Assembly: GCF_000518985.1 (NCBI RefSeq)
Contig: NZ_JAEQ01000016.1
Location: 1 to 64,000, forward strand
DNA length: 64,000 bases
Origin: Chelativorans sp. J32
Lineage (GTDB): Bacteria > Pseudomonadota > Alphaproteobacteria > Rhizobiales > Rhizobiaceae
Direction of reading: 5' to 3'
In this document: piece by piece, positions 1 through 7,567 of the stretch
Layout of the letters: each line of letters starts with the position of its first letter
Numbering within the stretch: the first letter of the stretch is position 1
The notes under the pieces: generated by a model
The model's input: only the letters and a program-made list of their open reading frames with translations
Told to the model about the DNA's origin: nothing
Databases searched by the model: none
Program-made: the position numbers and the translations under genes

Positions 1-33
1 CCCCGCCGGGTCATTTTGGTTCTCACAAGCTTC

Positions 34-261
34 TTAGAACTTACGGTCAAACCGCAGGAAGCCGTGCCACTGGTCGAGGTCACCCGCCGGAGTGTCGAAC
101 GTGCTGTAATTCACGGCCAGCTTGGCGTTGAAGTTCTGCACGATCTCGTAGTCAACCGTCACGCCAGAGCGAAGCGCATCAACGTCACCAAGAACGTCAT
201 GCCCGACCTGGCTGAAGTATTGGGTTCCGATCGACGCCTTCAGGCGCGGATTGAACTGGTA
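34..261 (-). pseudogene. C-terminal remnant of a rhizobial-type outer-membrane porin
   Basis: Reading the minus strand, about 75 residues match the last strands of the general porins of Hyphomicrobiales (Omp2b/RopA type): alternating hydrophobic beta-strand pattern with YQFNPRLKASIGTQYF near the start and a C-terminal phenylalanine (FDRKF then stop), the usual signal for outer-membrane assembly. The homology begins abruptly at about 261; sequence further upstream belongs to the neighbouring DUF4145-like gene in another frame. There is no start codon or signal peptide for the porin here, so the fragment is not expected to be expressed. It marks a recombination or deletion seam. The family assignment rests on recalled porin sequence character, not on a search. 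Confidence 0.7.
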
Positions 262-983
262 GCCTTCCCCTTTCGCGGGGTGCGGGGAGGCACCTTTCCT
301 TTGATCTCCAACACTCGTTCGGCCGCAATCTGCCGCTTCACGGGTGCAACGAACCACTCATGTATCGCGCCTTCCAAGATATCCATTAATGCACCGAGAT
401 CTTGGAATGTGGACTTCCAGCCGCGATGCGCAGACGCGCTGCCAGCATCAATCAGCAGCGCAAGGTGACCGCGCTCAGCGTCTCGGATATGGCCATTTTC
501 CACTAGCGTGGTGAGCTTTTCTTCAAAAGTCTTCTCACTGGAGACGCCGATCAATTCGGCTGCAATGTCAAACGACGTCCGCACACCTATAGCGGCCAGT
601 GTATTTAGGCCCGCATCGAGCGCCCCATAGACTTCCTTAATAGCCTCTTCCAGACGGTGACCTTCCTCGGTCGGGAGGGAAAGGCCACCAAGTGGATACA
701 ACCACTCTGGGCGGTTCCGCTTCGATATTGGCGGCCAGGTCTCGATCGTTTCGAAGTATTCGGCATTGCCTTCGTAATCTTGCGTGTACTCCTCAGAATT
801 CGTGCTGACCGTCTGAACGAATACGTGTTCACACCCCCTGCATACCAAGAGGTACCAGTCAGTCCGCCATTGATAGTACTCTGAGTCGCCTCGGGCAACG
901 TAATGGCCGGTGACATCGCAGTTTCGATCGCCCCCGCAGTTGGCACAATGGGCTTTTCTGATAGAACCGACATCAGAGCTCAT
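240..983 (-). CDS. DUF4145-like protein with N-terminal zinc ribbon
   Basis: A 247-residue soluble protein. An N-terminal zinc ribbon is visible as C13-x2-C16 and C48-x2-C51, followed by a helical domain with the pattern of DUF4145 proteins (acidic helix, then LIDAGSASAHRGW, then a long helix reaching IHEWFVAPVKRQI). DUF4145 proteins are often found beside restriction or other defence genes, but no such gene is present here, so no role is claimed. The start overlaps the stop of the upstream gene as ATGA, implying translational coupling. The last five or so residues are read from DNA of the porin remnant, so the present 3' end was probably created by the junction near 260. Confidence 0.65.
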   Translation of the reverse strand: MSSDVGSIRKAHCANCGGDRNCDVTGHYVARGDSEYYQWRTDWYLLVCRGCEHVFVQTVSTNSEEYTQDYEGNAEYFETIETWPPISKRNRPEWLYPLGGLSLPTEEGHRLEEAIKEVYGALDAGLNTLAAIGVRTSFDIAAELIGVSSEKTFEEKLTTLVENGHIRDAERGHLALLIDAGSASAHRGWKSTFQDLGALMDILEGAIHEWFVAPVKRQIAAERVLEIKGKVPPRTPRKGKATSSIRA

Positions 984-1243
984 TGCTTCTCGATCTCGGC
1001 TAAGATTGCACGGAGTTGGTCTACGGTGACGATCATGCTGCAGAGTTTCCGGTCAGCGCCGGTTGAATTGCTGTAGGCGGCCATTACGTCGAATTCTATC
1101 GGCGTTCCGAGATCAGCAGCCTCTCGCGCCGGCTTTCCGACTCTTATCCAGCGATCGGAAACAATGCAGCTTAAGCTCAATTTTCCTCGCCGGTTAAGCT
1201 CTCGTTGGGCATGCGAGAGTGGAAATTTCTTGACGTTTGGCAT
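980..1243 (-). CDS. small hypothetical protein, 87 aa
   Basis: Encodes a basic N-terminus (MPNVKKFPLSHAQRELNRRG) and a mixed alpha/beta body ending in VDQLRAILAEIEKQ. I do not recognise a family. It is first in a two-gene unit with the DUF4145-like gene: its TGA overlaps the next ATG by one base pair step (ATGA at 980-983), and codon usage looks coding rather than random. It sits in the accessory patch at the left of the window. No signal peptide, membrane segment or metal motif is visible. Confidence 0.5.
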   Translation of the reverse strand: MPNVKKFPLSHAQRELNRRGKLSLSCIVSDRWIRVGKPAREAADLGTPIEFDVMAAYSNSTGADRKLCSMIVTVDQLRAILAEIEKQ

Positions 1244-1313
1244 GTTGCATCCTTGTCGCGTGGATTTGCCGAGTGTTGACTATATTCACGGGCCACACCG
1301 AAACGGAAGTGCC

Positions 1314-1505
1314 ATGGAACAGCACACGGAAGAAGAGCCGCCTCTTGATCTAATCTGGGGCGTAGAGAGGATCGCAGCCTTCATCAACCGCACCCCGCAG
1401 CAAACTTACCACATGCTGAGCAAGGGCTATATGCCGGGTCGGAGGGTTGGGGAGCGATGGGTGGTGAATCGGCGCGATCTGATCCGGTTCTTCAGGCAGG
1501 ATTGA
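1314..1505 (+). CDS. short helix-turn-helix protein, excisionase/AlpA-like
   Basis: A 63-residue protein with the layout of excisionase-family winged helix-turn-helix proteins: GVERIAAFINRTPQQTYHML (helix-turn-helix), then GRRVGERWVVNRRDLIRFF (the wing and the basic helix that usually closes these domains). Such proteins assist site-specific recombinases or act as small repressors in mobile elements. No integrase is present in the window. The open frame extends upstream to 1164, but the ATG at 1314 is preferred because the domain begins right after it. Divergent from the 87-aa gene. Confidence 0.6.
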   Translation: MEQHTEEEPPLDLIWGVERIAAFINRTPQQTYHMLSKGYMPGRRVGERWVVNRRDLIRFFRQD

Positions 1506-1674
1506 TGTAGCGCGAAACGGCGGGGAATTTCGACCACTGCTGTGACGGCTATGTGCCGTCTATTCAATTTCGCAGAGTGTAAGTCGTTGAAATTGCTTGT
1601 CACATATTTTCGCCATTTGGCACATGAAGATGGCGGAAAAATTAAGCAATTATCGTCTAAGTTATTGATTTTTA

Positions 1675-1700
1675 GGTGGTAGCGGAGGAGCGCTACCGCC
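1675..1700 (+). terminator. stem-loop, possible terminator
   Basis: A 10-bp arm GGTGGTAGCG pairs with CGCTACCGCC (one G-T pair) around a GAGGAG loop, followed by TTTCCCC. It lies in the stretch between the excisionase-like gene and the proX gene, which converge on it. The T-run is short, so efficiency is uncertain. The rest of 1506-1784 shows no gene. Confidence 0.45.
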
Positions 1701-1784
1701 TTTCCCCACACGCGATGAAACTGAGCTATCTTCTGCTCTGTTCAGCGTAACGATCCAATGGTGGGCCCGGAGGAACTCGCGGCT

Positions 1785-2831
1785 TCAGTTCACGCTTGCT
1801 CGCGCTTTTCCAAGCCACTCATCAACCTTTACCCGATTGGCTTCTATCCATTCGGCGGCCTGACGTTCCAAATCCGACGCGCTGTTGGCACCGTTCTTCA
1901 TCGCAGCATTCTGCGAGAAAATGAATTCCAGCGGAATGGAGGCTTCCTTGAGGAGGGTCTCCACGGCAGGGTTGGCCTTCAGAAACTCGGTGTTGGCCAC
2001 CGGGCGAATGTCATTCACTGGCCAGCCAAGGCGGCACGGGTCCTCCACACAGCCTTCGACGCCGCTGACAATTGCGGTCTCCGCAAGTTCCTGCTGTTCT
2101 TCAGGCAGGTCGATGCCGGGCGTCTGGATCCATACGACGTCTTCCCCCGGTTTGAGTTCATATACGGTCCAGTTCGGCGTCCAGGTATAGAACAGGATCG
2201 GGTTGCCCTGCTCGTGAGCGGCAATAGCGTCTGCCATCGACGCGGAGTAGGTCGCCTTGATCGGATTGATGAACTCGCGGAGGTCGAAGGCATCCAGGTG
2301 GTGCTGGATCGTCAATTCGCAGCCCCAGCCCGGAGGGCAGGCAACCAGATCTGCCTTGCCGTCTCCATCCCGGTCGAAGGCTTCGCGCACTTCAGCGCGT
2401 TTGAAATCATCAAGCGTCTTGATGCCGTACTTCTCGGCAGCCGCCCTGTCGACCAGATAGCCCTGCAATGCGCCCTGCTTCACCACATAGCCAACGCGTT
2501 CCGCGCCGAAATCCGGAGTATCTACATAGGTGTTGTGAAGCGGAAACCAGCCGTCTGGATAAAGATCGGCGCTGCCCTGGGAGACTGCCTGATAGGCAAC
2601 CGGCACGTCCAGCGTGATCGGCATCCCCACTTCGTATCCGAGCTCCTTCAAAAGCTGGGCATAGACCTCACTCATTATCCAGCCGGTATCGTCATTGGGC
2701 TGAGCGATCGTCACGCTTTTACCCTCACCGGGGTTCTTGTCCTGGGCGTAAGATGTACCAAGCGGAACGACGGTTGCAAGAGCGAGAAAGTGAACGAAAC
2801 TAAGGCTCTTCAGATGATTTCCGAGTATCAA
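1785..2831 (-). CDS. proX: glycine betaine/proline ABC transporter substrate-binding protein
   Basis: A 348-residue periplasmic binding protein of the OpuAC/ProX class, which delivers quaternary amines to a ProVW permease. It has a hydrophobic signal segment ending at SYAQD, then IAQPNDDTGWIMSEV, the YPDGWFP and ACPPGWGCE segments and FYTWTPNW, typical of the aromatic betaine box region. The frame is open to ATG 2891, but TTG 2831 is chosen: GGAG lies 7 bases ahead of it, the signal peptide starts there, and the promoter-like TTGACT/TATAAT pair at 2891-2866 would lie inside the longer reading. No permease or ATPase gene is adjacent, so it is an orphan subunit here. Confidence 0.8.
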   Translation of the reverse strand: MILGNHLKSLSFVHFLALATVVPLGTSYAQDKNPGEGKSVTIAQPNDDTGWIMSEVYAQLLKELGYEVGMPITLDVPVAYQAVSQGSADLYPDGWFPLHNTYVDTPDFGAERVGYVVKQGALQGYLVDRAAAEKYGIKTLDDFKRAEVREAFDRDGDGKADLVACPPGWGCELTIQHHLDAFDLREFINPIKATYSASMADAIAAHEQGNPILFYTWTPNWTVYELKPGEDVVWIQTPGIDLPEEQQELAETAIVSGVEGCVEDPCRLGWPVNDIRPVANTEFLKANPAVETLLKEASIPLEFIFSQNAAMKNGANSASDLERQAAEWIEANRVKVDEWLGKARASVN

Positions 2832-2865
2832 AAATTGTCTCCGTTTCAATGGTTGCGCATTGGTT

Positions 2866-2891
2866 ATTATAAACGGGTGCCCTTGAGTCAA
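2866..2891 (-). promoter_or_regulatory. possible proX promoter
   Basis: On the minus strand TTGACT (2891-2886) is followed after 14 bases by TATAAT (2871-2866), about 35 bases before the chosen TTG start. The spacer is shorter than the usual 16-18, so this is tentative. Confidence 0.35.
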
Positions 2892-3139
2892 GGGAAACGC
2901 AGAATTATTCAGTTAATCTATTGGTCGTCTGACATTGTTGCGTGTTGATCGGAGAAATCATTGAAGAGAAATGGGTGTGTTCGATCATTTTACGTGGTTG
3001 ACTCTATCGATGATGCCCGCGGGGCGAGGTGGTCCCGCAACTTTGAGGGCGGGCGGGATAGGCACGGATGCGTTGAACGGCGGTGGCACCAGCGGACCGC
3101 CGACTTCGGCTCACGGGTCTTTGCGGGTATGATGTGCCC

Positions 3140-3991
3140 ATGACCCGCGCCGCTCGGTGGATACAACGCGCCTTCATCTTGCTGATCGCCTCGGCGACGT
3201 TGTGGTTTATCGTCACCCAGATCTTCGACCGGATCGAGCAGCGTGTCCCGGTCTTCGCCGCATTGCTGCTTACCTACGTCATCGCGGCCTATGTGATCTT
3301 GCCGCCGATCGTTCGTGCGAGCGTGGCGGTTCTCCGCCGCAAACGTATTCCAAGGGTGACGCGGGCGGCGGACGGTCTACCGGCGGATCCGGTCAATGTC
3401 GTCCTGATCGGATCGCAAGAGCAGCTGCGCTCGGCATTCGCCGTGGCAGGCTGGCACGCTGCTGATCCGCTGACGCTTAATTCCGCCGCGAAGATGGCGG
3501 TCAGCTTCGTTCTCAATCGGTCCTATCCCACGGCCCCCTTCAGTGCGCTGTATCTGTTCGGCCGCAGGCAGGACATCGGCTTTCAGGAAGATGTTGGCGA
3601 CAGTCCGAGAAAGCGCCACCACATCCGTTTCTGGGCGGCAAACATCGACCCGGAATCGGATATTGGCAATCTTTCATACTGGACGCGGAGATGGCGCATC
3701 GATCCATCGCGATCCGATATCTGGGTCGGCGCTGGCACCACCGATACCGGCTTTGGCCTGCAATCCGTCACGTGGCAGATTTCGCACCGAGTGGATCGCC
3801 ACGCCGATTCCGAGCGAGATTATATCGTTACCGCGCTTCGCAACGCCGGGTGCATTGCGGAAGAACGTTATATCGAAGCGGGCGAGCCGGTGGGAACGCG
3901 TTTCATAACGGACGGCCGGATCTTCCACGCCTGGCTTGTCGCTAGCCAATTCGCCGATCGGCCAGATAGTCCCGCCGGCACCGGCCGATGA
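3140..3991 (+). CDS. LssY C-terminal domain membrane protein
   Basis: A 283-residue protein with two transmembrane segments near the N-terminus (about residues 8-26 and 33-54) and a soluble LssY_C domain after them: VNVVLIGSQEQLRSAFAVAGWHAAD, SALYLFGRRQDIGFQ, RKRHHIRFWAA and GAGTTDTGFG are typical. LssY_C domains occur fused to or near PAP2-type phosphatases and secretion-associated membrane proteins; their biochemical role is not established. The ATG at 3140 (MTRAARW) is preferred to the upstream start at 3083 because it directly precedes the first membrane helix. A degraded piece of a similar gene is seen near 35.3 kb. Confidence 0.75.
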   Translation: MTRAARWIQRAFILLIASATLWFIVTQIFDRIEQRVPVFAALLLTYVIAAYVILPPIVRASVAVLRRKRIPRVTRAADGLPADPVNVVLIGSQEQLRSAFAVAGWHAADPLTLNSAAKMAVSFVLNRSYPTAPFSALYLFGRRQDIGFQEDVGDSPRKRHHIRFWAANIDPESDIGNLSYWTRRWRIDPSRSDIWVGAGTTDTGFGLQSVTWQISHRVDRHADSERDYIVTALRNAGCIAEERYIEAGEPVGTRFITDGRIFHAWLVASQFADRPDSPAGTGR

Positions 3992-4027
3992 GTCTCAAAG
4001 CTTATGATTTGATCGTCGTTAGCATGT

Positions 4028-4048
4028 GAGCGGCCTTCGCGCCCGCTC
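4028..4048. terminator. stem-loop between convergent genes
   Basis: GAGCGG and CCGCTC form a 6-bp stem around a 9-base loop in the 61-bp gap between the LssY gene and the asparaginase-like gene, which converge. No T-run follows on either strand, so it is only a weak terminator candidate. Confidence 0.3.
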
Positions 4049-4052
4049 GGAT

Positions 4053-5051
4053 TTAAAAACTGTCGAACATGCCTTGTATGGCGGCAATGTCGGCGGTTTG
4101 CGTCATCGCCAGCTGTAACAATATCCTCGCCTTCCAAGGGGTAAGTTCGTTCGCCGCTATCATGCCGCGTTCGGTCAAGCCTGGATAAGCGATCACCCGG
4201 CCATGTCCTCGTGCCGCAAGCGCGACCGGAATGCCATTGCGAGCCGCCTTGTCGAAGGCTTCATTGTAGCCGGGACCCGGCCTGCCCGCGCCAAAGGAGG
4301 CGCTGACAAGACCGCGCGCGCCGAGCTGGACCGCGGCGTCCACCAAGCTCCCGTCGCCGCCGTAATAGGAGAGGATGATATCAACGCGAGGCCAATCGCC
4401 GGCGCTCATTTCACCCAGCCGGAACGGAGTTTTGTGGGAATGCCGCTTCAAACCACGGCGATAATAGATGACCTTGCCATTGGGCAGCACCTCTCCGAGC
4501 GGTCCCGTATGGGGACTTTCGAATGCTTCGAGGGCATGCGTATGGCCTTTTACGACCTCGCGTGCGGCATGGATCTGGGTGTTGATGACGACGGTCACGC
4601 CGTGCTCCTGGCTGGCCGGATTGCTTGCGACACGAACCGCATCCACAAGATTCATGAAGCCGTCGCTGCCCATGCCGGACGCGGGGCGCATTGCAGCCGT
4701 AAGTACGACAGGCACATCCTGCTTGAGCGCCAAGGAGAGGAAATAGGCATTCTCCTCGACGTAATTCGTCCCTTGGGTGACGACGACACCGTCAGCACCT
4801 TCTCGCGCCGCTTCGGTTATCGCGTCGTGCAGCGCGAGCCAGTCGCTGACGGAAAAGGAGGCGACGCCAAAGCGCGGCATCTCCACAACGGTGGTATCAG
4901 CAATTTCCGCCAGCTCGGGTATCGAAGCCACCAATCCCTCTGGCGTCAACCAGCGCTGGTGGCGCGCATATTCGAACAGATCAAGCCGGCCTTCCCCCAG
5001 CGTATCGATGGTCCCGCCGGTGACAATGATGGCGATCTTCGGCTTTCCCAT
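4053..5051 (-). CDS. asparaginase/glutaminase-family hydrolase with altered second motif
   Basis: A 332-residue member of the L-asparaginase superfamily. Motif 1 is intact (VTGGTID, nucleophile Thr14 with Thr11 before it). The lysine-containing segment KGHTHALEAFESP is present. The second motif, normally HGTDT, reads TQGTNYVEE: Thr95 is kept but the substrate-binding aspartate is Asn96 and the histidine is Gln93. No signal peptide, so it is cytoplasmic. It is the last gene of a minus-strand set with the UroD-like gene (15-bp gap) and two flavin reductases. The altered motif suggests a substrate other than asparagine, perhaps another amide or lactam; that is inference. Calling it plain asparaginase would be unsafe. 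Confidence 0.8.
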   Translation of the reverse strand: MGKPKIAIIVTGGTIDTLGEGRLDLFEYARHQRWLTPEGLVASIPELAEIADTTVVEMPRFGVASFSVSDWLALHDAITEAAREGADGVVVTQGTNYVEENAYFLSLALKQDVPVVLTAAMRPASGMGSDGFMNLVDAVRVASNPASQEHGVTVVINTQIHAAREVVKGHTHALEAFESPHTGPLGEVLPNGKVIYYRRGLKRHSHKTPFRLGEMSAGDWPRVDIILSYYGGDGSLVDAAVQLGARGLVSASFGAGRPGPGYNEAFDKAARNGIPVALAARGHGRVIAYPGLTERGMIAANELTPWKARILLQLAMTQTADIAAIQGMFDSF

Positions 5052-5066
5052 CTGGCCGTCTTTCTC

Positions 5067-6017
5067 CTACAGCGAACGCACCGAATTGATGGCCATTCGC
5101 ACGCGGTCGATCGAGATGTCGGTGGGCAATGTGCAATCGGCTCCGAGGATAAAGCCGGTTCTCCCTGCCTCGGTCACGATCCTATTCACTGCTTGGGCGA
5201 TATCCTCAACGTCACCCTCCACCAGCGCTCCGCTGCGATCGTCCAAGCCGCCGAGCACCGGCTTTCCGAACAGGGCTCGCCCGGCGGCGAGGCCGTGGTC
5301 GCTCTCGTGCACGGCCCAGTTCACGGCGTCGCAGGGATAATCGACGTAGCTCGAAAGGCGCGTGTCGGATTTGCAGATGTGCAATATGACCGGAACCCGT
5401 GCCTGATTGATCGCCTTGAGAATGCGGAGCTCGAACGGTTTGACGTGTGTCTCGAAGGTTTCGGCGTCGAAGCGAAATTTTTCCCCGCCTATAGAGCTGT
5501 AGTAGATGCCCGTTGCACCGGCTTCGATGGAGGCAAGCGACAGCTCGATCAACGTGTCAGTCACGGCATCGAGCGCTGGTGCGACGGCCTTGGGGTTGAC
5601 GCGAATATGCTCAGTCAGCAGGTGCGGATCGTCGAAGGTGCACTCCGGACGCCTGCTGCCATGGAATGCGCAGATATAGACCCCATGAATGGTCGCGAAC
5701 AACGGAACGGTCGTGCCGAGACGGTCGCTCAGCGCCTTGATGAGGTCGAGCTGGCCCTGGTAATAGCCGTTCCGCACGCCGAGCGGTTTCCACTTGGCCC
5801 AATCACTGAACGAGGTAACCGGCTCGGGCATCCGATAACGGTACTCGTTCATGATCTTCAGGATATCGACGTCGGTCTGATCGTAAAACTCGACGTGAGC
5901 GTCGATCGCCGACTTCCCGAACCATCGATCTTCTTCGAAGTGCAGCCAGAAGCCGGAGGGAATGTGGTCCACTTCCTCTCCGGCCAAGGCCGCTGACAGT
6001 CGCTCGAACTTGTTCAT
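5067..6017 (-). CDS. UroD-fold methyltransferase-like protein (MtaA/CmuA type)
   Basis: A 316-residue TIM-barrel protein of the uroporphyrinogen decarboxylase superfamily (start MNKFERLSAALAGEEVDHIP). It carries the zinc motif of the corrinoid-dependent methyltransferases of this fold: H213-x-C215 (ILHICKSD) and a late cysteine C295 (LGADCTLPTD). True HemE enzymes lack this set. The protein may thus handle a methyl group, or the fold may be used for another reaction. No corrinoid protein is next to it. It is 15 bp upstream of the asparaginase-like gene and downstream of two flavin reductases, so it probably belongs to one pathway with them. Superfamily call is secure, function is not. Confidence 0.75.
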   Translation of the reverse strand: MNKFERLSAALAGEEVDHIPSGFWLHFEEDRWFGKSAIDAHVEFYDQTDVDILKIMNEYRYRMPEPVTSFSDWAKWKPLGVRNGYYQGQLDLIKALSDRLGTTVPLFATIHGVYICAFHGSRRPECTFDDPHLLTEHIRVNPKAVAPALDAVTDTLIELSLASIEAGATGIYYSSIGGEKFRFDAETFETHVKPFELRILKAINQARVPVILHICKSDTRLSSYVDYPCDAVNWAVHESDHGLAAGRALFGKPVLGGLDDRSGALVEGDVEDIAQAVNRIVTEAGRTGFILGADCTLPTDISIDRVRMAINSVRSL

Positions 6018-6048
6018 TCGCGTCCTTGAATCCCATCGGTGCTTACGA

Positions 6049-7008
6049 TCAGCGGGCGGTATCCGCCTGAGTGATGAACCGTTCCAAGACCCGCTTTGCC
6101 GTTGCCAGCTCTTCGGGCGCTATGTGCCGCAGCATCTCGGTTTCGCGGGACAGGCTTCGCTCTCGAATGGTAGCGCGCAACTCTCTCCCCTTGTCGGTGA
6201 GGCAGAAGGTCCCGTCAGCATTGCGTTTCACGCCACCTGTCGCAGTGAGGTCGGTAAGGCCATCCTCAATGGTTTGTGAGGGAAAGTTCGACAGGCTTAC
6301 CAGTTCTTCGAACGGAAGCGATGGATGTTCGGAGAGGACATACAGGATCCTGGCCTGGCCAATCGAGAAACCCAGCGCAGCCCGGTCCGCATCGAAACTG
6401 CGCGACGACTTCAGATGTGCCTTGAAAACCAGAGATCCAAGACTGGCCTCGCCCGCGGTCAGGGGCGCACCGGCGCTGCTCGTTTCCGAGCGCAGGACCG
6501 GATGGTCGAGGCCAATGCTGTAACGTCCCTGAGAAAAGATGAGCCCTTTGCGCTCCTCACGCTCGAAATGCGTCACCCGACCGATGATAAGAAGATGATC
6601 CCCGCCGTCGAGAACGGAATGCCTCGTGCATTCCAGGCGTCCTGCGGAGCCCTTGATGACCGGCGCTCCGTTCTGGCCTGGACACCAGTCTATCGAGGCG
6701 AACTTGTCCTCTTCCTTGCTTGCAAAGCGCTGGGACACAGGAATCTGGTCTTCTGCGAGAATGCTGACAGCGAAATGCGTTGCCTCGGAGAAGATGGGGA
6801 AAGCGCGGGAGGTGCGGCTTATGGACCAGAGTATCAGCGGGGGATCGAGCGAGAGCGAAGAAAACGAATTTGCCGTCACCCCCGCTCTTCGCCCGTCATG
6901 TTCCGTCGCTATGATCGTAACACCGGTGCTGAACTGGCCGAGGCACTGGCGGAAGCCGCGCGAATCCACGGCCGGATCGCCCCTATAAACAGTAACAGAG
7001 ATACTCAT
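6049..7008 (-). CDS. flavin reductase with C-terminal winged-helix domain
   Basis: Residues about 15-165 are a flavin-reductase-like FMN-binding split barrel (FRQCLGQFSTGVTIIAT, VTANSFSSLSLDPPLILWSI, FAVSILAEDQ, GDHLLIIGRV), as in HpaC or NtaB. Residues about 185-318 resemble a MarR-type winged helix (GFSIGQARILYVLSEHP, FPSQTIEDGLTDLTATGGV, CLTDKGREL). The two-domain build, 319 residues against about 170 for a plain reductase, is known for some reductase partners of two-component monooxygenases, where the extra domain may sense an effector. It probably supplies reduced flavin to the LLM monooxygenase at 8466. Gap to the UroD-like gene is 31 bp. Confidence 0.8.
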   Translation of the reverse strand: MSISVTVYRGDPAVDSRGFRQCLGQFSTGVTIIATEHDGRRAGVTANSFSSLSLDPPLILWSISRTSRAFPIFSEATHFAVSILAEDQIPVSQRFASKEEDKFASIDWCPGQNGAPVIKGSAGRLECTRHSVLDGGDHLLIIGRVTHFEREERKGLIFSQGRYSIGLDHPVLRSETSSAGAPLTAGEASLGSLVFKAHLKSSRSFDADRAALGFSIGQARILYVLSEHPSLPFEELVSLSNFPSQTIEDGLTDLTATGGVKRNADGTFCLTDKGRELRATIRERSLSRETEMLRHIAPEELATAKRVLERFITQADTAR

Positions 7009-7030
7009 GAAGGCTTTGTCCTGACTGAGT

Positions 7031-7534
7031 TCAGATGCCCATCCGACCGGCGAAGCTCACCAGGGGACGGGCGGCGATGCCATCGAGTGAAAACCCGACG
7101 AGGCGGCCCAACGCGATCACCGAGCCGTGACGCTCGATGGTCTCTTCCAAGTGGCAGTCCAAAGAGCCGATCGCCCCTTTGAGGATCGGCGCACCCGAGG
7201 ACAGGGTGGTCCATCGCTCTTCATCGAAACGGTCGGCGCCTTTGCGCGGGCTCTTGCCGCCGAAGATATCGGCCAGTTCCGCATCGTGGTCCGCGAGGTA
7301 ATTGATGGAGAAGTGGCGGCTGTTGAGGATGGTGGCCAGTGCCGAGGTCTGGAGCCCGATGGATACCATCAGGATCGGCGGCGAGGCGCTCAAATGCGTA
7401 GCCGACAGGGCCAGGAAACCAGCCGGCCCGGCTTCATCCCGAGCAGCAACGACGGCGGCTCCGACCGCCCGTGCGCCCATGGCTTTCCAGAAGCGGCCGA
7501 TGTCGATTTGCGGATGGCTGGCTTGATCGGTCAC
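7031..7534 (-). CDS. flavin reductase family protein
   Basis: A 167-residue single-domain flavin reductase-like protein (LALSATHLSASPPILMVSIGLQTSALATI, FSINYLAD, ERHGSVIALGRLVGF). It could provide FMNH2 to the divergently encoded LLM monooxygenase or act as a second reductase beside the two-domain protein at 6049, 22 bp downstream. Having two different reductases in a row is unusual. The conserved histidine/glycine of the ending GDHxLxxGxV motif is replaced by ERHGSVIALGRLV, so substrate or cofactor handling may differ. Cytoplasmic, no signal. Confidence 0.75.
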   Translation of the reverse strand: MTDQASHPQIDIGRFWKAMGARAVGAAVVAARDEAGPAGFLALSATHLSASPPILMVSIGLQTSALATILNSRHFSINYLADHDAELADIFGGKSPRKGADRFDEERWTTLSSGAPILKGAIGSLDCHLEETIERHGSVIALGRLVGFSLDGIAARPLVSFAGRMGI

Positions 7535-7567
7535 GCGTCATTCCTTCCGGCTGGGAGAATGGACAGC

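Noticed and set aside
1-1760. Integrative element with attachment site at the left edge
   Set aside because: Only an excisionase-like HTH gene is seen; no integrase, no tRNA and no direct repeat could be found in the window.
4053-5051. Annotation as a standard L-asparaginase (ansA/ansB)
   Set aside because: The HGTD motif is QGTN; specificity cannot be assumed, so no gene symbol was given.
4203-5996. A 597-codon plus-strand open frame opposite the asparaginase-like and UroD-like genes
   Set aside because: It is antisense to two genes with full family motifs; its translation has no domain pattern and arises from GC-rich codon bias.
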